64,000 bases of DNA from NCBI GenBank assembly GCA_963733105.1, contig CAVTCB010000007.1, positions 1 through 64,000 of the forward strand, written 5' to 3'. The stretch comes from JAFAYN01 sp963733105 (GTDB lineage: Bacteria > Gemmatimonadota > Gemmatimonadetes > Longimicrobiales > Longimicrobiaceae). The notes below the pieces were generated by a model. The model ran no database searches. It worked only from the letters and a program-made list of their open reading frames with translations, and was not told the origin of the DNA. The position numbers and the translations under genes were made by a program. This document shows positions 1 to 20,129 of this stretch, piece by piece (position 1 is the stretch's first letter; each line of letters begins with the position of its first letter).

Positions 1-12222
<12,222 letters not shown>

Positions 12223-12327
12223 ATCCTGCTGGTGACGTATGGGCTGAGATGGCCTGCGGTGCAGATCACCCCGGCTCGACCCGCGGCATGGAGGCACCGG
12301 AGGTAAGCTGGGAAAAACCGCATTGCC

Positions 12328-12356
12328 ATACTAGATGTGTCTTTTAATGTGCGCAA
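12328..12356 (-). promoter_or_regulatory. Candidate sigma-70-like promoter for the NRPS gene
   Basis: On the minus strand TTGCGC (12356-12351) and TAGTAT (12333-12328) are separated by 17 bases, in a short AT-richer stretch about 105 bases before the NRPS start codon. This was read by eye only. It lies at the edge of the relic zone, which makes it less certain. Confidence 0.35.
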
Positions 12357-12379
12357 CCTCACTCCAGAGCGCTCGGCCT

Positions 12380-12840
12380 GTCGGCCCACCGTCGACAAGA
12401 TCATCAACAAATGGTGGCTACCCTACCGTGTCCGGTGGGACAGCCATCGTCTCGTGTCGATGGGCCCAATGGAGCGCAGGCACCTGCCGTGGCGCATCTT
12501 GGCTTGCCTCGGGCCTTGCTGGACAGATCTGAGAAGGACGGTGCTCCACATGTGGGAGCTGTACGCCGCGTGGAGCCTCGTCGCGGTCTTCTTTTACGAT
12601 TTCTTGCCCGCGGAGCAACCGAGGCACGTGCGGGGGCGCTCTCCGGACTGGCTGGTTTCGCGATGATCGCGATGGGCGGGCTGGGATCCGTGCTGGCCGG
12701 CGTGTGGGCGGACCGGCTGGGCCGGGGAGCGGATCACCCTCTGGGCAATGGCCGTTAGCGGGGCCTGCACGCGCCGCTCCCGCTGGTGCTGACCGTAGCC
12801 CTGGTCTGGGGCTTTGCCGTGGTCGCGCCCACATCAGACT
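12380..12840 (+). pseudogene. MFS transporter relic, copy 1
   Basis: Three consecutive pieces of a major facilitator superfamily transporter appear in three reading frames. They are a helix with HMWELYAAWSLVAVFF at 12547-12594, a segment with GLGSVLAGVWADRLGRG near 12670-12731, then TLWAMAVSGAC (12733-12768) and LVLTVALVWGFAVVA (about 12783-12830). The WADRLGR signature between helices is typical of MFS proteins. At least two frameshifts and missing N- and C-terminal parts make it non-functional. A homologous relic sits at 42255-42597, on the other side of the injection-system island; both share diverged sequence upstream of the WELYA segment. The gene may once have been an exporter linked to the NRPS, but that is inference. 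Confidence 0.7.
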
Positions 12841-12849
12841 CGTAGGAAC

Positions 12850-13073
12850 GACCCCTCGTCGGGCTACGCGGACGAATGGTTCGAAGCGATCCAGGAGGCG
12901 ATCCTCTCCCTCGGCGAACTCCCGCTCCGCTTCGACCTCGCCCCCGAGAACGACGCGTTCGAGGAAGAGTACGGCACCGGATCGTCGGCTCGTACCGGGT
13001 CCTCTTCACCATTCACGAAAGGCGGGTCCACGTGCGGCATGCCCGCCAGGACGTGCTCCGCCCCGAGTTCTGA
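12850..13073 (+). pseudogene. RelE/ParE-family toxin relic
   Basis: The first frame encodes a helical segment (ADEWFEAIQEAILSLGELP followed by LAPENDAFEEE). After a slip near 12975 a second frame gives RIVGSYRVLFTIHERRVHV and then ARQDVLRPEF and a stop. That order, two N-terminal helices then a beta-sheet core of the form YRVLF-x-I, is what RelE/ParE toxins look like. The frameshift breaks the fold in the middle and no antitoxin gene is adjacent. I read it as a dead toxin, or possibly a sequencing-error-split one. Confidence 0.6.
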
Positions 13074-13144
13074 GTGTGAACCGGCATGGCGAACCGCGCC
13101 GCATCCGCGGCCACCCAGCCGATCAGCAGCCCTCGATTTTCCGT

Positions 13145-13535
13145 CCGCCGGGACCATACCGCCGCATTGGCGACCATCCTCTCCAGCCGTCCGGCGAGAT
13201 ACCCCGGGTCCAGCGGCACGTACGCGCCGCCCCCCTTGAGCACCCCCAGGATGGAGACCTCCAGGTAGATCCTGATGCGGGCTTCCGGCTCGACCCCACG
13301 GCGCCGCAGGTGGTGCGCGAGCCGGTTTGCCCGCTCGTCGAGCTCACGGTAGCTGAGCGACTCCCCCCGAAGATCAGGGCCACCGCCCCCGACGTCTGCT
13401 CCACCTGCGCTTCGAAGATCTGGTGAATGCAGCGGTTCGCAGGCGGAGCCGCCTCCGTCCGGCTCCACTCCACCACCACCTGCCTGCGCTCCGTCTCGTC
13501 CAGCAGCCCGATCTCCGACAGGCGCCGGTCCGGAG
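13145..13535 (-). pseudogene. NRPS linker and adenylation-domain fragment
   Basis: On the minus strand one frame reads a post-condensation linker (RRLSEIGLLDETERRQ) followed by CIHQIFEAQVEQTSGAVALIF. A second frame then reads GESLSYRELDERANRLAHHL and GVLKGGGAYVPLDPGY, the start of an adenylation domain (core A1/A2 region). The sequence stops being NRPS-like at about 13145, before the A3 phosphate-binding motif. It is therefore a truncated, frameshifted fragment of an extra NRPS module. It has the orientation of the main NRPS but lies upstream of its start. Confidence 0.75.
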
Positions 13536-13559
13536 GCGCGGGTGGTCGTCTGCACCGGC

Positions 13560-13963
13560 CGCTTCCTCAAGATAGCCGTCGCCATACTGGGCGTGCTCCG
13601 GGGCGGAGGCGTGGGCGATGGGCCACGCGGAGCGGCTGGAGCACATCGCCGCGCGGCGGTCGCCGCCGACCTGTTCCGCGCCGACGTCGGACCGGCGCGG
13701 ATGGACCGCCTGTTCGCTGTGTTCCGGGCCAACGCGTCGGCGCTACGTGGCTACGTCCCCGGGGCGTACGACGGGGCGGTGACCCTGTTACGGGCGGCGG
13801 AGAGCCCCGCGTCCGACGGGTCCGTGCTGACGGTGTGGGAGCGGGTCGCCGTGGGGAGCGGGCGCGGACGGTCCCGGGGACGCACTTCAGCATGCTACGC
13901 GAGCCGCTGTCGCGGACTCTGGCTGAGGCGCTCGGCGAGGAGATCCTTCGCATCGGGATCTGA
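13560..13963 (+). pseudogene. NRPS remnant on plus strand: A-domain scrap plus thioesterase domain
   Basis: Plus-strand frame: VAILGVLRGGG (13575-13610) resembles the start of an adenylation domain. It is followed at 13671-13820 by RADVGPARMDRLFAVFRANA and RGYVPGAYDGAVTLLRAAE, the C-terminal part of a type I NRPS thioesterase. After a slip near 13855 another frame gives VPGTHFSMLREP, which contains the conserved thioesterase histidine region, then a helix and a stop at 13963. The nucleophile-elbow half (GxSxG) is missing, so the domain is dead. It is the only thioesterase sequence in the window and is oriented opposite to the large NRPS gene. Confidence 0.7.
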
Positions 13964-14344
13964 CGATACGTCGGCAGGGCAGCCGGACGGAGCCCACCTG
14001 CCTACTCCGCTAGCCGCACACGATCCAGGACCACACGGGGGATGGGCCTGGATCTTACGATCTTCTCTCATCCGCTGAGAGCCCCCGCGACGGCACCGCC
14101 ACGGGCACGTCGCCACGCCGGAAGCCGGCGCGCAAGCCCCACCGGGATGTACATCCTCGATCCCCGCGGTGCATGCACAAATATCCCTTTCCGAACGGGC
14201 TCCACTGGCCCATAAGTGAGGGTGCGGCGGGCAGCGGGCGCGCCGCACCACCGTGGAGGCGGGCACCGCACGGCCTCCGGCTCCGCCCGCGGGCTCCCCA
14301 GCTCCCCACGGTCTTCTCACAGCCGGGCCAGGAGGATCGACCCC
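13964..14344. other. Intergenic region upstream of the injection-system operon
   Basis: About 380 bases without a convincing gene. It holds a perfect 10-base palindrome (GTGCATGCAC, 14169-14178) followed by the AT-rich CAAATATCC, and ends in the ribosome binding site of the sheath gene. It must contain the operon promoter if the operon starts here, but I could not pick out convincing -35/-10 boxes. Confidence 0.4.
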
Positions 14345-16639
14345 ATGGTGCAGGTCACTTACCCGGGCGTCTACGTGGTGGAAGTACCCAGCGGGGTGCA
14401 CACCATCGCCGGCGTCTCCACCTCCGTGGCCGCCTTCGTGGACCGCTTTGCCCGCGGGCCCGACAACAAGGCGGTCCAGATCTTCGGCCTGGGTGACTTC
14501 AACCGCGAGTTCGGCGGACTGGCCGCCTACAGCCCGGCCAGCTACGCCATCCAGCAGTTCTTTCTGAACGGCGGTGCGGAGGCGTGGGTGGTGCGGGTGG
14601 GGAACGGCAGCACCACCAGCCAGATCACACTCAAAGGCGGTAAGGGCGGCACCACGGATATCCTTCACGTTTCCGCGGGGCGGCAAGTGGGTGGGGTTTC
14701 GGTGGAGAATCCCGGCTCATGGGGCAACTGGCTCAGGGTGGATGTGGACTACGACACCGCCACGCTGCCCAATGCGAACATTGATCCCGGCAAGATCGAG
14801 GTTCAGGATGAGCTGTTCAATCTCACCGTTTCGCAGGTGGAAATCCGCAACGGCCGCACGCTGGTGGTGCAGAGAGAGAATTTCCCCAATCTCACGATGC
14901 GATCCGGAGTACCTAACAACGCCATTGCCATAGTGAACGAGGAGTCGCGGCTGGTCCAGTTGGATTCGCCTGGCGCCAATCCGTTCGATGTCAGCTTCAG
15001 GCCGGGAGCCACCGGGACCCAAGGGGTCGATCCCGTCGCGCTCGCCGCCGCGCCGGAGGTGACTGCCGCGGAAGCCGCAGCACAAGCCTCCGCCACGGCT
15101 GCGTCGAAAGCGGCTAAAACCAAAGGCGATTCTGCACTTGCTGCTACTTCAGCTGCAGCTGAAGCAGCTGCTGCGACCGCCGCCGCCGCCGCGGCTGCAG
15201 CAGACCCGAACGACACCGATTTAGCACAAGCCGCCACCGCCGCTGCAGCAGCAGCAATTCTTGCCACGGATGATGCGGATGATGCGGCAGACGCTGCTAG
15301 CGACGACGCCACCGCTGCTGCTGCAGCGCACGCAACCGCCCTGGCAGCTAACGCGACAGCAGCCGCTGCTCTTGCTGCGCCTGCCACCATTCCCGCCAGT
15401 GGAGAAATCGACATTTCCATCGACGGAGTGCACGTGGGAACCGCTGTACTCGACTTCGCAGGCCCGGCACCCGCATCTCTCGCCGGGGTTCGGCCGTTCC
15501 TTGAAGCTGCGATACGGAAAGCCGATCCGGACGATCCCCGGCTTGCCGGTGCGACCGTACAGTTTGCGAACGGAAGTTTTCGCGTTCTTCTCGGCCGCGG
15601 AGGCCTCGGGTTCGATCCGGCCGAGGTGGTGAGCTTTGGAGATACCGACGGCACAGCAACGCTTCTCGGACTGGTTTCAACGGCTGCAGTCGCAAGCGCG
15701 CAGCAGTTCGCGCTCACGGGCGGCAGCGACGGTAGCGATCTCAGCGACGCCGAGTTCCGCGGCAACCTCGCCAGCAAGAGGGGGATGTACGCGCTGGAAG
15801 ACGTCTCACTGTTCAACATCCTTTGCCTCCCCGCTGCCGCTGATCTGCTTGATACGGAGATGCGCAACACCTACGCGGCGGCCGCCGGCTACTGCGAGGA
15901 TCGGCGAGCATTCCTGCTTATCGACATCCCGAAAAAGATCGACACGCTCGCCGACATGCAGGGGTGGCTGAACGACAACGACACGCTGCGCCACAAGAAC
16001 GCGGCTGTGTACTTCCCGCGCGTGCGGATCTCCGACCCGCTGAACCAGGGACGGCTGAAGAGCGTGGCGGCCAGCGGCACCCTGGCCGGCGTGTACGCGC
16101 GCACCGACGGTACCCGCGGCGTGTGGAAAGCCCCCGCGGGGATCGAGGCGCAGCTGCGCGGCGTGCAGGAGCTGGCGGTGGCGCTCACCGATCGCGAGAA
16201 CGGCGCGCTGAACCCGCTCGCCGCCAACGTGCTGCGCTCGTTCCCGGTTTACGGCATCGTCGCCTGGGGGGCGCGAACGCTGGAGGGCGCCGACCAGCGC
16301 GCGTCGGAGTGGAAGTACGTCCCCATCCGTCGGCTGGCGCTGTTCCTGGAGGAGTCGCTGTTCCGCGGCACCAAGTGGGTGGTGTTCGAGCCCAACGACG
16401 AGCCGCTGTGGGCGCAGATCCGGATGAACCTGAACGCCTTCATGATGGGGCTCTTCCGCCAGGGCGCCTTCCAGGGCAGCTCGCCCAAGGACGCCTTCTT
16501 CGTGAAGTGCGACGCGCAGACCACCACGCAGAACGACCGCAACCTGGGGATCGTGAACATCGAGGTGGGCTTCGCGCCGCTCAAGCCCGCCGAGTTCGTG
16601 GTCCTGCGCATCCAGCAGATCGCCGGCGACCTGGGCTAA
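14345..16639 (+). CDS. eCIS / phage tail sheath protein with alanine-rich insertion
   Basis: 764 residues starting MVQVTYPGVYVVEVPSG, the usual N-terminus of contractile sheath subunits of eCIS (Afp2/3/4-like). An AGGAGG lies 9-14 bases before the ATG at 14345, and the open frame upstream is not sheath-like. The sheath forms the contractile outer cylinder that drives the inner tube. Residues 1-190 are the N-terminal sheath domain. Residues about 232-350 are low-complexity alanine-rich sequence with interspersed D, T and S. Residues 350-455 form a beta-rich insertion domain, and the conserved C-terminal sheath domain runs from about 475 (GMYALEDVSLFNIL) to VLRIQQIAGDLG. Only one sheath gene is present, unlike Afp with three. 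The alanine block uses GCA and GCT codons more than its surroundings. Confidence 0.93.
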   Translation: MVQVTYPGVYVVEVPSGVHTIAGVSTSVAAFVDRFARGPDNKAVQIFGLGDFNREFGGLAAYSPASYAIQQFFLNGGAEAWVVRVGNGSTTSQITLKGGKGGTTDILHVSAGRQVGGVSVENPGSWGNWLRVDVDYDTATLPNANIDPGKIEVQDELFNLTVSQVEIRNGRTLVVQRENFPNLTMRSGVPNNAIAIVNEESRLVQLDSPGANPFDVSFRPGATGTQGVDPVALAAAPEVTAAEAAAQASATAASKAAKTKGDSALAATSAAAEAAAATAAAAAAAADPNDTDLAQAATAAAAAAILATDDADDAADAASDDATAAAAAHATALAANATAAAALAAPATIPASGEIDISIDGVHVGTAVLDFAGPAPASLAGVRPFLEAAIRKADPDDPRLAGATVQFANGSFRVLLGRGGLGFDPAEVVSFGDTDGTATLLGLVSTAAVASAQQFALTGGSDGSDLSDAEFRGNLASKRGMYALEDVSLFNILCLPAAADLLDTEMRNTYAAAAGYCEDRRAFLLIDIPKKIDTLADMQGWLNDNDTLRHKNAAVYFPRVRISDPLNQGRLKSVAASGTLAGVYARTDGTRGVWKAPAGIEAQLRGVQELAVALTDRENGALNPLAANVLRSFPVYGIVAWGARTLEGADQRASEWKYVPIRRLALFLEESLFRGTKWVVFEPNDEPLWAQIRMNLNAFMMGLFRQGAFQGSSPKDAFFVKCDAQTTTQNDRNLGIVNIEVGFAPLKPAEFVVLRIQQIAGDLG

Positions 16640-16662
16640 CCGCGCTGAGGAGACACCGACCC

Positions 16663-17184
16663 ATGGCCATTCCCTTTCCCAAGAACGCCCACCGCGTGGA
16701 TCCCTACAAGACGTACAAGTTCCTGGTGCGGTGGGACGGCAAGGTGGTGCTGGGGGTCAGCAAGGTGGGCGCGCTCAAGCGCACCACCACCGTGGTCTCC
16801 ACCCGCTCGGGCGGAGACAACAGCGCGGACCACAAGTCTCCCGGCCGCACCCAGTACGACAGCCTCACCCTGGAGCGAGGGATTACCTGGGACCGCGAGT
16901 TCGAGGCGTGGGCCAACCTGGTGCACCCCTACACCGGCGACGGGGGGATGGACCTGGTGAACTTCAGGAAGGAGCTGATGCTGGAGGTGCTGAACGAGAA
17001 GGGGCAGGTGGGGCTGCGCTACCTTCTGCACGACTGCTGGGTGAGCGAGTTCACCGCGGTTCCGGCGCTGGACGCCAGCGCCAACGCGGTCGCGGTGGAG
17101 TCGCTCAAGATCGAGATGTACGGGTGGGAGCGCGACCCCGACGCGCAGGAGCCCGACGAGGCAACTGCCCCGTCGGTCGGCTGA
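16663..17184 (+). CDS. eCIS inner tube protein (phage tail tube family)
   Basis: 173 residues, MAIPFPKNAHRVDPYKTYKF at the N-terminus, 23 bases after the sheath stop and preceded by GAGGAGA. Family features visible: a short protein with YKFLVRWDG and TLERGITWDREFEAW, and a C-terminal ending VESLKIEMYGWERD, as in the gp19-like tube proteins Afp1/Afp5 of eCIS. It should stack as hexameric rings inside the sheath and carry cargo in the lumen. It is the only tube gene in the operon. Sheath-tube adjacency is typical, and both are probably translated from one transcript. Confidence 0.93.
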   Translation: MAIPFPKNAHRVDPYKTYKFLVRWDGKVVLGVSKVGALKRTTTVVSTRSGGDNSADHKSPGRTQYDSLTLERGITWDREFEAWANLVHPYTGDGGMDLVNFRKELMLEVLNEKGQVGLRYLLHDCWVSEFTAVPALDASANAVAVESLKIEMYGWERDPDAQEPDEATAPSVG

Positions 17185-17207
17185 CCGCGCCGCGCGCCCG
17201 ACCCGCC

Positions 17208-18011
17208 ATGCCTTCCCCCGCCCTCTCTCTGGCATCCCGCGCGCCCGATGCACGCGAAGTGCGCCTGCGCCCGTTCGGTGGCGCGCCGGAGGACCTGGCC
17301 GTGGACTTCGCCCGGCCTCCCTCGCCCGCCATGGTGACCGACGTGCTGGCGTGCTGCGCGGAGATCGCGGGGGCGGAGGAGCCGGCGGCGGAGGCCGTGG
17401 ACGCGCTCCCCGTCGCCACGCGGCTGGAGTGCCTGGTGGCGCTGGCGGGGATGGAGAGCCCCGAGCTGGAGGTGCCGCTGCGCTGCCCGGGGGCGGCCTG
17501 CGGCGAGCCGATCGCGGTGGCGTTCACGGTGGACGAGCTGCTGGAGATCGCCGCGACGGCGCCCGCGGAGGGAGTGGTGGCGGTGGAGGCCGAGGGAGCG
17601 CGGCTGGTGGTGCGCCGCCCCACCGGCGCCGACCAGGCGGCGTGGCTGGACGCGGGGTGGAGCGGCGAGGCGGATGCGTCGCGCGGCGTCGCCCGCTCGC
17701 TGCTGCGGGAGGGCGCCGAGGCGGAGCTCACCCCGGCGCGGCTGGCCGCCGTGGAGGCGGCGCTGGAGACGCTGGATCCGCTCACCGCGCTCGCCGTGGC
17801 CGCCGCCTGCCCGTGCTGCGGCGAGAGCAGCGTGCACGAGGTGGACGTGGCCGCGCTGGCGCTGGCCCGGCTGGCCGCCGCCCAGTGCCGCACCATAGAG
17901 GAGGTGCACGTGCTGGCGTGCCGCTACCACTGGAGCGAGGCCGAGGCGCTGGCCGTCCCCGCGCGGCGGCGGGCGCGCTACCTGGCCCTGCTGGAGCGGG
18001 AGACGGGCTGA
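17208..18011 (+). CDS. eCIS protein with zinc-ribbon-like cysteines (T4 gp26/51-like baseplate assembly, tentative)
   Basis: 267 residues. The central part has two cysteine pairs, CPGAAC near residue 90 and CPCC near residue 200, spaced as a possible zinc ribbon. The C-terminus is helical (ACRYHWSEAEALAVPARRRARYLALLERE). Small helical proteins with such CxxC pairs occupy this place in phage and eCIS clusters and are usually called T4 bacteriophage-like baseplate proteins. I do not recognise a catalytic motif. Its stop overlaps the start of the next gene by one base, which implies coupled translation. The function in baseplate assembly is inferred from position. Confidence 0.6.
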   Translation: MPSPALSLASRAPDAREVRLRPFGGAPEDLAVDFARPPSPAMVTDVLACCAEIAGAEEPAAEAVDALPVATRLECLVALAGMESPELEVPLRCPGAACGEPIAVAFTVDELLEIAATAPAEGVVAVEAEGARLVVRRPTGADQAAWLDAGWSGEADASRGVARSLLREGAEAELTPARLAAVEAALETLDPLTALAVAAACPCCGESSVHEVDVAALALARLAAAQCRTIEEVHVLACRYHWSEAEALAVPARRRARYLALLERETG

Positions 18012-18901
18012 TGGGATACCTCTCGCGCCTCGTCCGGCAGAGTGGGCTCCACGCGGGGCTCACCGCCCCCCGTTCGCTCGTGGTGGCACCCGTCCCCGCG
18101 GCGTCCCCCGCGATGCCGCTGGAAGTGGACGAGATCCGCGACGCGCCGCCCCCCGGCGCATCCCCGTTCCGGCCCCTCGCTTCCCCGTCCCAGGGTCCGC
18201 TCGACGCCACGTCCGATCCTCCCCGGCGCGCGCTCCCCGATCCTCCTCGGGCACCGCGCATCGAACGCGACGCCGACGGCGTGGAATCGCCGTCCGCCCA
18301 CAGGCCTCTCGACCGCACCCCGGCACCCACTCTCCCGGTCGGCCGGGTGGAAGGTGTCCCGCACGAAGTCCACGCGACCCGCGAAGAGCGGCCGATCGGG
18401 CGAGAGCGCGCCGAGCCGCTCCCCCTCCGCGCCCGCGTGGAGCGGGTGGCCGGGCATCCCGCCGATCCCCCGCTCGCGCCGTCGGGGTCGCCCTCTCCCT
18501 CTCCTGCGCCACCGCCCGCCGCGGCGCCGCGGGCGAGCAGCGCGCAGACCTTCGCGGAGCGGCTGGCGGAGGTGCGCGCGTGGGTGGCGGCCCCCCCGCC
18601 CCCCCCGGCACCCGCCGAGCCCGCCGAGCCCGCCGAGCCCGCCGCGGAGAAGGTGTGGGAGAGCCGCGCGGAGGCGGGGGTGCACGCCCCGGCCGGCCGG
18701 CCGGGACCGTCGCTGGACGTGACCACCCTGGCCGGAGCGCCGGCGGAGGTGAACCACTTCACGCTCAGCATCGGGAGCATCCAGCTTACGGTGGACGAGC
18801 CGCCCCGCCCCGCGCCCGCAGCGCCGGCCCCGGCGCCAGCAACGCGCGCGGCTCCGCTCCCGGCCGCGTCGCGGCTGGGCAGCCACTACCTGCGGGCGTA
18901 G
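18011..18901 (+). CDS. Proline-rich eCIS protein of unknown function
   Basis: 296 residues. Residues about 25-225 are low-complexity, rich in Pro, Ala, Arg and Ser, with a short PAEP-type repeat near residue 200. Ordered segments are the N-terminus (YLSRLVRQSGLHAGL), a helix (FAERLAEVRAWV) and a C-terminal module with beta-like NHFTLSIGSIQLTVDEP ending SRLGSHYLRA. Proline-rich proteins with a short conserved tail occur at this position in eCIS operons. The ATG overlaps the previous stop. No enzyme motif is present. It might act as a flexible scaffold or anchor, but nothing in the sequence proves this. Confidence 0.55.
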   Translation: MGYLSRLVRQSGLHAGLTAPRSLVVAPVPAASPAMPLEVDEIRDAPPPGASPFRPLASPSQGPLDATSDPPRRALPDPPRAPRIERDADGVESPSAHRPLDRTPAPTLPVGRVEGVPHEVHATREERPIGRERAEPLPLRARVERVAGHPADPPLAPSGSPSPSPAPPPAAAPRASSAQTFAERLAEVRAWVAAPPPPPAPAEPAEPAEPAAEKVWESRAEAGVHAPAGRPGPSLDVTTLAGAPAEVNHFTLSIGSIQLTVDEPPRPAPAAPAPAPATRAAPLPAASRLGSHYLRA

Positions 18902-18914
18902 GGGGGAGGCGGCC

Positions 18915-20129
18915 ATGGCGCTCGCGGATACCGGCAAGGCGGTCGGAGCGGTGACACGGCTCCTGCAGCTACGCCTGCAGAGCATCCTGAACGCCGCCAC
19001 CCCTGCGATGGACCAGGTCTTGGTCACGGTGGGACGCCCCGGTCCGGAGCCGGAGCAGAAGCCCTCGTTGAACCTGTTTCTCTACGAGTTGCGCTTCGAC
19101 GCGTCGCTGCGCAACTACGCGCCCGATCCCGGCCAGGTCGCCCCCCTCTGGCTGGTTCTGCGCTACCTGCTGACCGCCTTCGACGACGCGGGGGAGAGCG
19201 ACAGCGACGGCGCGCACGACTGGCTGGGACAGGGGATGGGGGCGCTGCAGGACATGAACTTTCTCACCAACGGCGACCCGGCGCTCACCGACAGCCCCGA
19301 GCCGCTGAAGCTGAGCTTCGAGGACTCCGGCCCCGAGTTGCTCTCCCGGCTGATGCAGGGCGAGGGCGAGCACCTGCGCTGCTCGGTGAGCTTTCAGGTG
19401 CGCCCCGTGATGATCGCCCGCGCCGAGCCGCCCGCGTACTCGCTGCTGGTGGGCGTCAAGTACGCCGACGCCGCCGGCACCCCCGCGGGCGATCCCGAGC
19501 TCGGCGTGGCGCCGGGGATGCGGCCGGACGGCGGGGAGGACGGCATCCGCCTGCGCGTGATTCCCTCGCTGGGACCGCAGATCACCGCCGTCGAGCCCGC
19601 TTCGTTCGAGGCGGGCGACACGATCACGGTCACCGGAAGCGACCTGCACCTCGCGGGGCTGGGCATCCGCCTGGGCGGTGTGAAGCTGCTTACGATGGAA
19701 ACCCACCCCGACCGCATCATCTGCGGAATGCCGACCGGGGTGGCCGCCGGCACCCTGCTCTCCGCGGGGAGCCACCCCGTCGCGCTGGTGGAGACGATGC
19801 CCGGCGCCCCCCCGCGGGAGCGCACCCACGGCATGGTGGCCGGAGGGCTGCGCCCCCGGCTGGACAGTGCATCCTTCACCTCCGCCGCGAAAACGCTCGA
19901 CCTGGGCGGTGCGCTGCTGGGCACGCAGAACGACGCCGTCTCCGCCGCGCTGTATCGCGATGGCGCGGTAGTGCAGGCGTATCATACGGCACCTGTCTTC
20001 TCGCCCGGCCAGACCGGACTGCGCTTCACCCTGTCGAGTGACGACATCATCCCCCGGCAGTTCGATCGCGTGATCGTGCGCGTCAACGGACAGCAGGCGC
20101 GGAGCAGTCCGTCCGTGACCATCACATGA
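18915..20129 (+). CDS. DUF4255 / Pvc16-Afp16-like tail terminator with IPT domain
   Basis: 404 residues. The first 190 match the Pvc16 N-terminal domain (DUF4255): an early helix (AVTRLLQLRLQSILNAATP), then LNLFLYELRFDASLRNYAPD and PLWLVLRYLLTAFDD. In Afp and PVC particles this family caps the tube-sheath end and controls particle length. Residues about 215-400 look like immunoglobulin-like IPT/TIG domains (ITAVEPASFEAGDTITVTGS), a common extension in non-Afp eCIS. It is followed directly by the ATPase gene, whose ATG overlaps this stop, the usual Afp16-Afp15 neighbourhood. Confidence 0.88.
   Translation: MALADTGKAVGAVTRLLQLRLQSILNAATPAMDQVLVTVGRPGPEPEQKPSLNLFLYELRFDASLRNYAPDPGQVAPLWLVLRYLLTAFDDAGESDSDGAHDWLGQGMGALQDMNFLTNGDPALTDSPEPLKLSFEDSGPELLSRLMQGEGEHLRCSVSFQVRPVMIARAEPPAYSLLVGVKYADAAGTPAGDPELGVAPGMRPDGGEDGIRLRVIPSLGPQITAVEPASFEAGDTITVTGSDLHLAGLGIRLGGVKLLTMETHPDRIICGMPTGVAAGTLLSAGSHPVALVETMPGAPPRERTHGMVAGGLRPRLDSASFTSAAKTLDLGGALLGTQNDAVSAALYRDGAVVQAYHTAPVFSPGQTGLRFTLSSDDIIPRQFDRVIVRVNGQQARSSPSVTIT

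Noticed and set aside
13560..13963. Considered as the release thioesterase of the large NRPS
   Set aside because: It is on the opposite strand, lacks the GxSxG half and is frameshifted, so it cannot release the product.
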